Of a stretch of 64,000 nucleotides of DNA, positions 11,801-22,306 are shown one piece after another (positions within the stretch are counted from its first letter, which is position 1; each line of letters opens with the position of its first letter). Source of the stretch: Eleusine coracana subsp. coracana. Its lineage: Eukaryota; Streptophyta; Magnoliopsida; Poales; Poaceae. The stretch is taken from the NCBI GenBank assembly GCA_032690845.1, contig CM064434.1, positions 7,690,108 to 7,754,107 on the forward strand, in the 5' to 3' direction. The notes beneath the pieces were generated by a model. That model saw only the letters and a program-made list of their open reading frames with translations, made no database searches and was not told the DNA's origin. Made by a program: the position numbers and the translations under genes.

Positions 11801-12525
11801 GTCGTGTTATTCGGGTTTTCCCAGCTGGTGTAAATCAATTGCAATTGTTGTCCCTCACAGTAATGAGTACTGCTTGTTCACCGTGTCAATCACGTAGTTG
11901 CACATGATATCAGGGATATGAATTTGTATTGATTATTACTGATATATTTTATTGTTCTATTGTTGCACTTATTTTATGTATTGTTTTATTATCTTATTGT
12001 TGCAACTAAAGTTATATTCAGCACAACCCATTTAATTTGAAAATAAAACTTGATAGAACTAATAGGTTGCTTAGTGCGAGTCCTTTTTAAACAAGCCACC
12101 TATTAGAGCCATTGCATGTCTAGGTTTTTGACGGGTAAGTCTTGCTGAGTAATTAGTACTCAGGCTTTATGCTTATGTGGTTTTCAGATACTAAAGAGAT
12201 AGAATTGCCTGTAGATGTGTTGCCTTGGGACGTGCAAGTTTCTGAGGGTTAGACTGCCTACTGGGAGTCTGATCTGCCGCCGCAGTGATTGTTGTGTGCT
12301 GCTAGAGTGATGGTTCCTCGGGTATGAATCATCACTATGCTGTATCGTCGAGCTCGTAGATCTTATCGTTATTTCGCTTCCGCTGTTTTCAAAAACTTCA
12401 TGAACTTGTAATTCTGCTACACTTTGATGGAATAATTAAACTTAAATTTGGATCATTGTTGTATTATCAAGTGTCTACGTTATCAGCACCTTCGGGACCT
12501 CGATCCTCCGGGAAGGGGCGCCTCA
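8812..12525 (+). mobile_element. 3' LTR of the Tekay-type element, about 3.7 kb
   Basis: It begins TGACACCCAGGTGTC just after the polypurine tract. Positions 8897-11170 match the 5' LTR. The tail from 11171 resembles the antisense LTR at 32835-36580 and the fragment at 20499-21103. The end at 12525 is estimated from alignment of those tails and a CA dinucleotide. The length agrees with the 3746 bp solo LTR. Confidence 0.75.
9613..9620 (+). promoter_or_regulatory. TATA box in 3' LTR
   Basis: TATAAATA follows a GC-rich stretch and is followed by a pyrimidine-rich segment. It lies in the 9402-9830 block that is absent from the 5' LTR. Confidence 0.5.
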
Positions 12526-13019
12526 AAAAACAAAACCTTCTATGCACCAGATTGCTCAACAGCTTGCTCTCTTTGGAGATTATTGTGTGGTGCACTCTGA
12601 CTTCCATCATCATCAAGCACTCGAAGCACTTCGGATCTTCTTTTCCAATCTTCTTTGTCGAATTGAAATTCAGTAAAGCCGTGTGATTGCGACTGAGAAG
12701 AAACAACACCCTTTCATCACATAAAATAATATATGTCATATTCCTCCAAAATAAAAACTACCGACACGAAAAAAAATTGCTGACAAAAAACTACTGAAAA
12801 AGAAGCACTACTGAACATCAAACATCAAAAAGCATTACTGAACAAACATAGATGATATAGCAGGTCATCAATGGAGAAAATTACCGAATTAAAAACAAAA
12901 GAGGGGCCATTCTTATCATATAACACAAATTGAGGATAAAATCAAAATTTGCTAAGCTCTTAATAATAATTACTATTTTAAAGAAATTACTAAACAATAG
13001 TAGGTAAAAAAGATAACAT
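12526..13019 (+). other. Intergenic, no gene recognised
   Basis: AT-rich sequence. It contains one copy (about 12788-12842) of a 55-bp direct repeat whose partner is at about 13529-13583 on the other side of the LINE fragment. A 90-codon antisense ORF (12467-12739) resembles nothing I know. Confidence 0.5.
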
Positions 13020-13421
13020 ATCAAACCTGAGTGTGTCCAGACCATGGGAGCTGCATTGGCCATCCACCGTCCCAACCAAACACCGGGACACACTCGCGCT
13101 GCTCTATTATTGGCAAATCTGGAAGCACAGAAACGAGGTGGTTTTCCGGGAAGAACAGCCGTCGCTAGCTCGACTGATGGCAACTTGCCGGGTAGAATCA
13201 AGATTGTGGCGTTGCCTTCTACCACGAGAGGATGAAGAAGTCTCAATAGCATGGTGCAGCTTTTTCACCCCAATGTAGTACATGTTTTAAAATGGTGTAA
13301 ACATCTTGGTAATTTGCTTGTGAGCCACTAATGGGGTTTTTCCATTAACACTATTAATGGATTCAGGTGGGGAGTCCTCCCCCCCCCCCCCCCCCCCCCC
13401 CTTGACCGTCAAAAAAAAAGT
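13020..13421 (+). mobile_element. 3' tail of a non-LTR (LINE) retrotransposon
   Basis: The frame at 13033-13278 ends in a segment characteristic of the C-terminus of grass LINE ORF2 proteins (YYWQIWKHRNEVVFRE, then RLWRCLLPREDEEVS). The upstream ORF2, including its RT, is missing, as in 5'-truncated LINE copies. A short 3' UTR follows, with a C run (13379-13401) and a GTCAAAAAAAAA tail ending near 13420. Confidence 0.6.
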
Positions 13422-13682
13422 AAAGATATAAACTACGAAACATAAATAATAGAAACAACTGAACATTATATGTAAAAGAAACTACTAAAAATCATATGTC
13501 GTAACAGCTCATCAGTATTTTAGAGAAGAAAACTACTGAAAAAAAGAAGCACTACTGAACATCCAAACATCAAAAGCATTAGTGACCACCATAAGTGTTT
13601 TACTCCGCATAACCATAAATTTTCCACCGACAATCATAAGACTTTCATTTACAACCATAAATGTTTGGATGCGAAATAGGAG

Positions 13683-13683
<1 letters not shown>

Positions 13684-13734
<51 letters not shown>
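13684..13734. repeat. (TA)n microsatellite
   Basis: About 25 uninterrupted TA units. The isoleucine/tyrosine-rich antisense ORF over it is an artefact. Confidence 0.95.
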
Positions 13735-13738
<4 letters not shown>

Positions 13739-13869
13739 TAAAGCAATATTAAAATGACAAGCAATCTGATATTTAAATCAAGTACCAAAAGTAACAAGTT
13801 CAGATTCACTAAAATACAATATTTTTCATCCAAACATTCTATTCATTATTATTATTAGTGAGGTTCTTA

Positions 13870-16747
13870 AGCTATGATATGACGCAGTGAACAAGCGGCA
13901 CTCATTATTACGAGGGACAACGATTGCAATCGTTTTATGCCAGCTGGGAAAAACCCTAAATACATGGCATAAGCATTATTTAAGAACACGTATCACAATT
14001 TTTCGCAAAGTCATAATACATGTCGGTTCGCAGCCATTCCACACTACCTTGGGAATCTGTCCACTCCTACTGGATCACATGACCAAGAGTTTTAAGTTAT
14101 CGTCCAACATGCATATGACAATGCTACATCAGTTTACTAGTTCCCATATACTAGCATGCATTCGGTATTGTTCAATTAATACTTGCACAACAGGGCCGAC
14201 AACGGATAGGTCCTAGGTCGACACAGACAGGGCTACAACCTTGCAAGACATATCCTTTGAAGGCACATGATCTTTGCCCTTTCACCTACGGGGCCTGTCC
14301 ACGTCTCAAATTTCAGTTGTTGACCTATACGGCCTGCCATCTTGCGAGACAAAAACCTTTCCGGTCCCTTGCCTTCGCCCTTTCCATTACAGACCCGTTT
14401 AGTCCAAATTTTTATATTCTTACTTCACCATGTGGCCATCATCATTTTACTAATAATCCAAAGACCATAAGCATTGTTGGCCCTACAACTAAACATGGTA
14501 ATTCTCTATTTACTACCTGTACCTGTATACCAAGTCTAAAATAAAATAGGACATATCCAGGAAATGCAGGTGGGTTTTCAATCAACTCCTAAACTTAATG
14601 CATAAGTCATCTATACACATCTAGTAACTTATTTACTGGAATTTAATCATATTAAGTACATGGGAGAATGTTCTGGGGCTTGCCTTGGGCTTCAATTACG
14701 GGTTCAGTACTGGTGTTAGATAATTCTTAAGTAGAGAAACCCGAAGAGTCCTTCTGAAAATCCTCCTCAAAAGAGTTTACGTTCACTATGATAATACTGT
14801 GATGTCAATATAAAGAAATACATAGAAAATGCAACAAAATATGATGCACATATCAAATGAAATAGAACAAATCAAATTTATTCCTTAGCATGGTTCTAGT
14901 GGACATATGCTTCAGAGCTAGCAATCCTAATATTAACATTTCATAATACAATATTTTTCTACAACATTTAAATAAGGTTATTTGGACAAACAATGCAATT
15001 AATTCTTTTAGCAATACTATAATATGCTACTGAACATGGGTGTTCTACTGATGATAGATATATGCATGACCAGCAAGTTTTCCAAGTTTTACTAATATAT
15101 TATGAGTAAAACAATAATAATGTATTTAGTACAATTTTTGACTAAATAAATTCTAGTAAAATATGGACAGAAGATAAATTCCTATACAAATTCATGGTGA
15201 TGCACAGAACTGAGCATGATTTTTGTGCACAAGTTCAAACCCTTAATATTTACAGAAATTACTTTAATGCAATTCTAAGCATTTCAAAAATAAATTCATA
15301 TGTAGTTATATGTCCAGAAACTAGGCATATGAATTTATGCATGTTTACACTAAGTAAATAATACAGAGAAAAACTTTATATAAACCATGTGTACTAATAT
15401 AATCAATGCATATATATCACTTCAAAGAATCCAAAAAAATTTATTTTGATATTTTAGGAGCTCTAAAACTCTAGATATGATTTTTATAATATTTAAGCAA
15501 TTTCGTGGAAATTCATTTGAACTTCGATTTATTTACAGAATTGCCATCGACAGGTTTAAACAGAAACTTGCGCGGCGGCGCTGCTGCCGGAGCTGTTCTC
15601 GGGCTCACCGCCGGGATTTGCTCTCACTGAAGTGGATCATTGTACTCATGAAAACAGAGAACAGACCACGGCGCATCGTTTGACGGGGTCCAAGAGGGCA
15701 AGTGCTCACAGGAAGGTTCACGGCGGCGATAGAGAGACGGGGGCGGAAGGGCTTGACGCCGGCAGCTCGATGGGAGTTGGCCGAATAGTTACATGCAGAT
15801 GTGGAGATCAAGAATATTGAACCGGTTGATGACGAGAAGCAGCACAACAATGGGAACGCGGCTGGCCAGAGCTCTACTCCAATGGTTGTGGCCATTGTCG
15901 AGATGTCCGTCACAGAGAAATGGATCAAAAATTACCCCCAACAGACAAATGTCAACAACACGAAGCGTCAAAAGGGTGTTCCAGTGTGTTGTGCATTCAA
16001 TGAAATAAGATTTTGACAAAGAAACTCACCAAAGAGGGTTCGATTTCACTGAAAATAAAATTTGGGCGCCATGAACAATGAGCTCGGATTTTCTCAAAAT
16101 TCTCACAGCTGGTTTAGAGATCGAGACTGAGGTTTTAGGAGAAGCTAGTGTTCACCTTCACGAAACCTTGGACGGTCTTAGCTTGATTAGGAACGATGGA
16201 AAATAGTGACTTTACGAGCTCGAGCTCAAGGCGGCCATGGCGGTTGATTCTGCCGAGAGGAGGAAAAATGAGAGGGGGCGAGCGTCGAATAAGTCGAGGG
16301 ACAGAGCAGAGTAGCCGAGTAAGTAGTCGGGGGAGTATCGAGGAGGCGGTTTTGATCCCCTGCTGCGTCGATCGGGCGTGACACGCGGACGGCGTTGTGC
16401 CAGTGCCAGCACGCATGGCGAGCGATCGCCAGCGAGAAAGAAAACAGAGAGGGTTGAGAGACTGGCGAGTGGGTCCCATGACCAGTTTAATGTGTTCCAG
16501 AATTATCTCGGCCACAACTTCAAAATAGCAAATAAAATAGCTGCTGACTCCAAATTAATTTGGGAAAATTTGTATAGAAACTTTGAGTTGAGTAGATCAC
16601 AATGTGATAGGTGTCAAGATCCAAAACCAAATAGTTTAAGTTTGCCATTTATTTGAAAATGGATGAAATTCAAACTTCTAGAAATTAATTTGGGCATTTC
16701 CTCTTTGAAGAAAAATTCCAGTAAATTCTCTAAAATTATATCATGAT
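13870..16747 (-). mobile_element. Antisense Tekay-type LTR fragment
   Basis: The reverse complement of 13888-13975 matches the 3' LTR near 11810-11890 (blocks GATTGCAATCGTTGTCCCTC and TTTTCCCAGCTGG). Around 14570-14720 it matches the antisense solo LTR near 34185-34320 (TGGGGCTTGCCTTG). A GGTGTCA sequence near 16611-16617 may be the LTR start, or the LTR may continue to 16747 where a copia LTR begins. The distal tail is missing. No coding region was seen. Confidence 0.6.
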
Positions 16748-17513
16748 TGAAAGTTGCCTAGGGGGGGAGGCGTGAATAGGCGATCTAAAAATTAATTCTG
16801 AAAAAGCACCAAGCTTTGATCAAATACCAGGAATGACGGAACTTCCATCATCATGGAAGATCTTTCTCTAAAACTAATTTAAATGTAGATAACTAAAGAG
16901 TAGAGATACAATACTTGATAAAGGTGAAGCAATAGCAATGCACATCTAGAGTTCTTTGATGAATAGCTAGCAACACAACCAACGTGAATCGAGCACAATA
17001 ATATGAATGAAACACACAAGCACAAAGATAAATGCGGAAATGTAAAGAGAGACACAAGGAATTAACCCGAGGTTCGGCAACCACACTAAGTAGTTCCTAC
17101 ATCCTTGTTGAGGAGCCACACAACGTAGCCGGGTCTCTCTCAACCCTTTTCCCTGCCAAGCAATCACAAAGATCATGCTCGGATTTCTCTCTCCACTTGA
17201 TTCTTTTCCTCTGGAGGCGAATCACACCTTCACAAACGTCCCCGTCTCACCACAACAAGTTGGGAACTCAAGGGCAACGCCTAGCCGTCTAGGAGACCAA
17301 GTCTCCAAGAGTAACAACCAAATAAAATCTTGATGGAGAGGGAAAGATGTGTTCAAGCTTTTGAGTGGATGGATTGAATCTTTTTGTGGGTGAATCTCTC
17401 TCACTTTGTTTGGAATCTCAAGAACAAGTCTAGGAGTAAGAGGGGAGAGCTCTAGCTGAAGAATGAGTGGAATGCCAAAGTGTCCAACCCTTCCCATGGG
17501 GGAAGGGGTAAGC

Positions 17514-17521
17514 TATTTATA
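17514..17521 (-). promoter_or_regulatory. TATA box of antisense LTR copy 1
   Basis: The minus strand reads TATAAATA. The paired palindrome array begins about 45 bp upstream of it (17566 onward, minus-strand sense). Confidence 0.6.
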
Positions 17522-17565
17522 AGGCTCTCCAAAAACTAGCCGTTACACAACTTTTCTGTGTCTGA

Positions 17566-17903
17566 CGGAACTTTCGTGGTTATCCATGGAACTTCCGTTG
17601 GTTCAAAAAGAGCCATTGCATGGTTAGATTTCAACTGAGTCAGAGACAACAGAACTTCCATGGTGGACATCATGGAACTTACGTAGCTCTCGAGTTTGCA
17701 AGAAAGAGAAACCAGAGAACGACGGAACTTCCGTGGGGGAGGCCACGGAACTTTCATAAGTCTTGGGTTGCAACTTCTGGGAGAAATGGCACATACGGAA
17801 CTTCCGTGAAAGGGCTCATGGAACTTCAATAGCTCTTGGGTTGCAAGGCTTTTAGGGGTTTGGTAATGATGGAACTTCCATGAGGGGACTCACGGAACTT
17901 CCT
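17566..17903 (-). repeat. Array of five paired CGG-AACTT-CCG palindromes
   Basis: Motif centres are near 17571/17592, 17655/17678, 17728/17751, 17801/17824 and 17875/17898. Centre-to-centre distance within pairs is 21-23 bp and pairs recur about every 73-84 bp. Best copies read ACGGAACTTCCGT. A lone related motif lies near 16842. Confidence 0.85.
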
Positions 17904-18186
17904 TAGCTCTCTGTTTGGCTCTAAAAGGTTTGGTTCTTTTTGGCTTTTGGAGAATAAATTCTTCCACAAAGGATTGGTTTGGCTTGAGTATATGAATTCC
18001 CTTAAAGCAAGATTGGTTTTCCCCTCTTTATAGTTCAGCATGCCTATGACTCAATTAAAGGAAAAACTACTCTTTAGGGCATTTGAGTCCATTTTTCTTT
18101 TCTTCTTTTTGGGGGTAATAGCCATTTTGAAGATGTGGGTTTAGACAATAATTTTGATTATCTGCACATTTACTTCATGAACATTG

Positions 18187-18822
18187 TTAGCACAATTTTA
18201 ATCTTTCGTCATCACTCAAGGCAAGAAGCAACCTTTTGTTGACCTCAATGGTGTCAAACTTGATCCCTAGAGCTCTTCTCTTGTTTACAATTTTCATGAG
18301 TCTATCATGCACTTCTTGTGGCCCTTCACCGGCCATCTTGATAAACAAGTTGTACTTGCCTCTTAGGATGTCCTCTCTTGCTTCTCTAACACCTTCGGTC
18401 CCTTCATAGATAACCTCAAGCTTCTTCCAAATATCATGAGCTTTCTTAATTCCTATCACCTTTTCATACTCCTTTGGTGATAGGGCGGAAACAATGGCGG
18501 ATGCGGCATGATCATTATGAGTAAGCTTGATCTCATCATTGGAAGTTGGATTTTCTTCATTTTCCAACTCAAACCCTTGCTTCACCATCTTCAAGATTGG
18601 TCTTCCCATAGAGCCCAAATATAGTTCCATTCTATATTTCCAATGATCATAGAATGTTCCATCAAAATGTGGTAACTTTCCGGAACCGTTATCAACATAC
18701 TCATTTTTGAGCTCATTGTAGTTAAATGGTAAGGCATTGTAGCTAACTCTGGAGTCATCTTTAGTACCTTCGGTTTCGACTCCAGCTGTGTTATTTGGCG
18801 GAACTTCTTTTCCATTTATCAT
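18187..18822 (-). pseudogene. Copia gag fragment (UBN2-type)
   Basis: A 211-codon minus-strand frame begins 38 bp downstream of the primer-binding site. The start (MINGKEVPPNN) and the core (LPHFDGTFYDHWKYRMELYLGS, AHDIWKKLEVIYEGT, YNLFIKMAGEG) match the gag N-terminal UBN2-type domain of Ty1-copia elements. It stops at LALSDDERLKLC, where sequence passes directly into the LTR at 18186. The zinc knuckle and all of pol are missing. The element is thus an internally deleted LTR-gag-LTR remnant. Confidence 0.75.
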
Positions 18823-18860
18823 CTTTTATCTTCAACCGTTTAAGCCTTCAAGAAGATCCT

Positions 18861-18872
18861 GCTCTGATACCA
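18861..18872 (-). promoter_or_regulatory. Primer-binding site, initiator tRNA-Met type
   Basis: The minus strand reads TGGTATCAGAGC, two bases after the LTR end at 18875. This fixes the element orientation as minus. Confidence 0.9.
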
Positions 18873-18961
18873 ATTGAAAGTTGCCTAGAGGGGGGGGGGG
18901 GTGAATAGGCAAATCTAAAAAATCCTTCAAAATTGGACTTAGACAATTTTATCAGTCTCAC

Positions 18962-20169
18962 CGGCAGTGCCGATTGCCACTGCCGATGCTGGACCGACAG
19001 TGCCGATGAGCAAACAGAAAGCGTGTAAGATCTAAGTTTAAGTGGTTCTGTAGTTACTAAGTAGACAACAGGTTACAACATTAGTAGAGAGAAACACTAA
19101 TAATAAAACTGAATAATAAAACAAGAGCTATATGAATAGAACTTAGCAAATATGACAAGGACGAATGAAAAAACCTATGGAAGATTAAAAGAACAATAAG
19201 TAAATAAGAGAGCACATGGAGACACAAGATTTGTTACCGAAGTTCGGGTTCACAAAGAGCCCTACGTCTCCATTGAGAAGTCCACAAATGACCGGGTCTC
19301 TTTCAACCCTTCACTCACTCAAGTGACCACAAAAATCAAGCTCAAGTTTTTCACTATCAATTCCCTTACGAGAGGGTAATACACACTTCCCGAGGCGTCA
19401 CCACACAAGATAGGAACTCTACGGGCACCGCTAACCGTCTAGGAGCAAAGCTCCAAGAGTAACAAGCACAAATCACAAAGATAGTTAAATCGAATGCTCA
19501 AGAGTGGAATGATGCTCTTTTCACTAGAAACAATGGCTCACTCAAACCCTACCTCAAGGATTGAATCTTTGACTTGGAGAGGGAGAGTGAGGAGAGTAGA
19601 GCTCAAAAGTACAAAGTGTTTTTCGGGTTCTAAGGGATATCCACGAAGGGAGGTGTATCCCTTTTATACAAAGTGCTAAAAAAGAGTCGTTGGCATGTCT
19701 GGACACCCCGCACCGGCACTGCCGATCGAGCCATCGACACTGCCGGTAGGGTTTCTGACACATTGTCATAGATCATAGTCATGGAGACGGCCCGCACCGA
19801 CACTGCCGATCAGGGTATCGGCACTATCGATGAGGCAACCACAGAGAAGGCAAATGGTCTCTGGCGACATTGACCGGCACTACCGATCCGTAGGACTGGC
19901 ACTGCTGATCTCAGTCAGCTAGAGAGCTAGAAAGAATGGTAGTCTGTGGAGAGGGAATCGGCACTGCCGATCGGCTAGATCGGCACTGCCGGTAGGCTAC
20001 AGCCAGAGAAACAGAGGAAACACCCTTCTCTGGAGGATAGACCGGCACTGCCGATGAGCCCCATCGGCACTGCCGGTGCTGGCAAGACAGACGCCAGAGA
20101 ATGTCTGGACATCACAGCGCCTCTGTGAGGGATCATTGGCACTGCCGGTGAGAGCCACCAGCACTACCG
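18962..20169 (-). repeat. Array of paired CGG-CACTG-CCG palindromes
   Basis: Pairs are centred near 19719/19740, 19803/19824, 19880/19902, 19964/19986, 20048/20070 and 20142/20164, with 21-22 bp between centres. A cluster of three lies at 18967/18980/19000. The best copy is ATCGGCACTGCCGAT. Confidence 0.85.
19662..19668 (-). promoter_or_regulatory. TATA box of antisense LTR copy 2
   Basis: The minus strand reads TATAAAAGGG. Six palindrome pairs lie 50-500 bp upstream of it in LTR orientation. Confidence 0.6.
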
Positions 20170-20498
20170 ATAGCGGGAAAAATAGAGGGCGACAGAATTG
20201 GAATTCTTGGGAAGATTGAGCATTTGACTTTACCAAATTTGTAAATTATACCGCTCTTTATAGTTCGGTTTACCTATACTCAAGATTAAAAAACATCATT
20301 GATCATTCTTTTCTTGAGTGAAAAATAAACTTTCAATTAGAGGCAAATGACCATCTTCTTTTCTCTTTTTGTTTCAATGCATTACATTCACCAATAAAGA
20401 TAGTCATCTACACACATACTCAATGAAAACGTTAGTCCATTCTTAATTGTATTAATGCCAATCACCAAAATAAAATTAGGGGCCTAGATGCACTTTCA

Positions 20499-21103
20499 GC
20501 TATAGTGCAAACTAAATTTATTATTTCGCATGTCAATTTAACTTGCTGCTAAAACTTAAAAAATAAGGATCCACTCTCAGGCTAGCTTTTGGCAACATAA
20601 ACGCTACCCTTAGCCTGTGCATGTCTTGGAGTCGGCTGTAGATGATCATTTTGACGGGTCAGTTTTGCTGAGTAAATTAGTTGCTCAGGGCGTAGCTCTT
20701 TGTTGGGTTTTCAGATAATCAAGATGGCTAGTTTCCCGACTTTTGGACTGTCGAGTGGGAACCCTGCAGTCCATAAGTGGAGTACTCTATTGCTTGTCGG
20801 TATAGTGTCGTGGGCATGACACTTATGAAGTCGGGATCTACTTCTATGTATCGTCATGAGAGCATGATTGTATCTTAAGTATTTCGTCGAACCATTTTAT
20901 TTACTATTGAACTATTTCGCTTTCGCGCTTTTAAAACTCTGATTTATAACTTAAATTTAGATTTCTATAGAACTCTGTATTCTATCTATATTCTTATTGC
21001 AACTATATTATTTCTGTCATGTGTTGTACTATTGGGCGTCACAGCACGTGTCGCCACCTGAGAAAGATCCTGGAACGGAATTATCTCCGTAAGGCGGTTC
21101 TGT
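20499..21103 (+). mobile_element. Tekay-type LTR tail fragment
   Basis: It matches the reverse complement of 32835-33475 in order: ATAGTGCAAACTAAATTTA, TAGCCTGTGCATGTC, TTTTGACGGGTCAG, then GAGAAAGATCCTGGAACGG and the shared end TTCTGTTACA. It lies directly after the copia LTR and lacks the rest of the LTR. Confidence 0.75.
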
Positions 21104-21480
21104 TACACAAGGAGAGTATAGGACCGTGCCAAAAGGTGGAGAAGGGAAAGGCTGGGTCAGGGGGGGGGGGGGGGTTGTTTATTGACTTTAAAAAGTGACA
21201 CTAGGTGTTACATTTTTTGGGTCACTTTTGTGGCTTTCTCTCAAATCTTTGGGTTTACCTCATCACAATAATTCCCTGCAATCAAGATTAGTTTGCCCCT
21301 TTTAATTGTTCAGCATATCTAGACTCAAAAATTGAAGATATGGAGAAAAAGCTCTTTTGAGTCAATCTTTTTCTTCTTAATTTAAAGGATCAATCATGTT
21401 GCCTTGTGGTTAAATGAGCCTTTGATATCATGTTGGTAAACTCATAGATCCATTAAATCTATTACCCTTTTATCATAAAT
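21104..21480. mobile_element. Mixed LTR debris
   Basis: It contains a G run (about 21162-21175) and TGACACTAGGTGTTAC near 21195, which resembles a Tekay LTR start. The stretch about 21270-21420 resembles the end of copia LTR copy 1 (CAAGATTAGTTTGCCCC, TTGTTCAGCATATCTAGACTC). Boundaries are not resolvable by eye. Confidence 0.4.
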
Positions 21481-22306
21481 CACCAAACCCACTAAGGAGG
21501 ACCTAGGTGCATCTTCACTTCCGCCACATCCCTTTCGCCACTTTTGCTGCCTCCCATGGCTCGCCCGCACTATGTGGCCATCGATCGGATGCACCACCTC
21601 TGGGCGTTGCCTCCTCCGCATCGTGGCACGACGCATGCCATCGACGGCGAATGCCTGCGTGAAGAAGCCAAAAGCAGGGCCTTCGCCGCCCTCTGCCGGG
21701 TGCCGGCCAACAAGGCGCCATGGTGGCGGCCATGATGATGATGGCCTCGAAGGCGGCGGGGTCGTGGCCACCTCTGCCTCCTCAAATCTATCCTCATTTA
21801 CAGCGGATCTCAGGGAGGGGATGGTCACGCCACGACCGCAGTGATGGTCGTGGTCGCCAAGGCCACGCCGACATCGTGGGCAGGGTGGCCGTCAAGACAA
21901 TGACAGTCCATGACGCCCTTCGCATCGCATTAGGGGCTTTCGGCGACCTCTCGGACGGCTCCTAGCAGAGGGCAGCCACCCTTCTTCTCACTCGCGGCGC
22001 TAACATGGAGTTCTTCGCGGTGGCGATGGCAAAGCCGGAGGCACGAAGGCGGCGGCAAGGATCTCGGCCATCGTCGAGACGGTGGCGGCAGCGTACGCTA
22101 GGGTTACAGGGTAGATGCAGGGTCCACCTTTTTTGGTCGGTTGATCCTGCGATAGTGACGGGTAGTGCCTGTCGCTAACGCACTTTTTTTTGTTGCTATT
22201 TTTGTATTTTGTGGTGGGCATCTAGCCCGTCAAAAAAACAAATCCCTCATCAGTAACAAGTAGTTGTGGCGAACAATTGAGTTGCTGATGAGCCTAATTG
22301 TAGTAG
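21481..22306. mobile_element. GC-rich DNA ending in a possible CACTA-type terminus
   Basis: The GC-rich part (21520-22090) has overlapping ORFs on both strands, none recognised. The end (about 22130-22306) has features of CACTA subterminal regions: GTGACGGGTAGTGCCTGTCGC, TAGCCCGTCA, an inverted pair CTCATCAGTAAC/GTTGCTGATGAG, and a final TTGTAGTAGTG. No matching 5' end was found. Confidence 0.35.

Larger units (their letters stand above)
16748..18186 (-). mobile_element. Sirevirus-like LTR (copy 1), antisense
   Basis: It starts TGAAAGTTGCCTAGG, the same end as the LTR at 18875, followed by a G run and GTGAATAGGCGATC. It shares the later order of blocks with that LTR (CCGGGTCTCTCTCAACCC, the exon-like CTCAAGGGCAACGCCTAGCCGTCTAGGAG region, and a TATAGTTCAGCATGCCTAT block near 18030), but much of the interior differs. 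The expected U3 end (GATGCACTTTCA) is missing where it meets the gag fragment. It is therefore not the twin of the 18875 LTR. Confidence 0.7.
18875..20498 (-). mobile_element. Sirevirus-like LTR (copy 2), antisense, 1624 bp
   Basis: In plus orientation it runs from TGAAAGTTGCCTAG to GATGCACTTTCA, ends that form an inverted repeat (TGAAAG/CTTTCA). The PBS adjoins it at 18872. A G run of about 12 follows the start. Flanking bases of the whole composite (ATGAT before 16748 and GCTAT after 20498) do not form a target-site duplication. Confidence 0.8.

Noticed and set aside
13379..13401. C run as a telomere-like or G-quadruplex element
   Set aside because: It is a pure homopolymer in a LINE 3' end. 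Similar G/C runs occur near several LTR ends and look like slippage.
13645..13833. Antisense ORF with a run of isoleucine and tyrosine
   Set aside because: It is a translation of the (TA)n microsatellite.
18861..18872. tRNA-Met gene
   Set aside because: Only the 12 bases complementary to the tRNA 3' end are present, next to an LTR end, so it is a primer-binding site.
18962..20169. Palindromic repeat array as a CRISPR
   Set aside because: Motifs are short and degenerate, paired at 21-22 bp, with no constant-length spacers and no cas genes, and lie inside plant LTRs.
21442..21965. Overlapping ORFs of 60-128 codons in GC-rich DNA
   Set aside because: Both strands and several frames are open together, His/Arg/Pro-rich, without motifs; base composition explains them.
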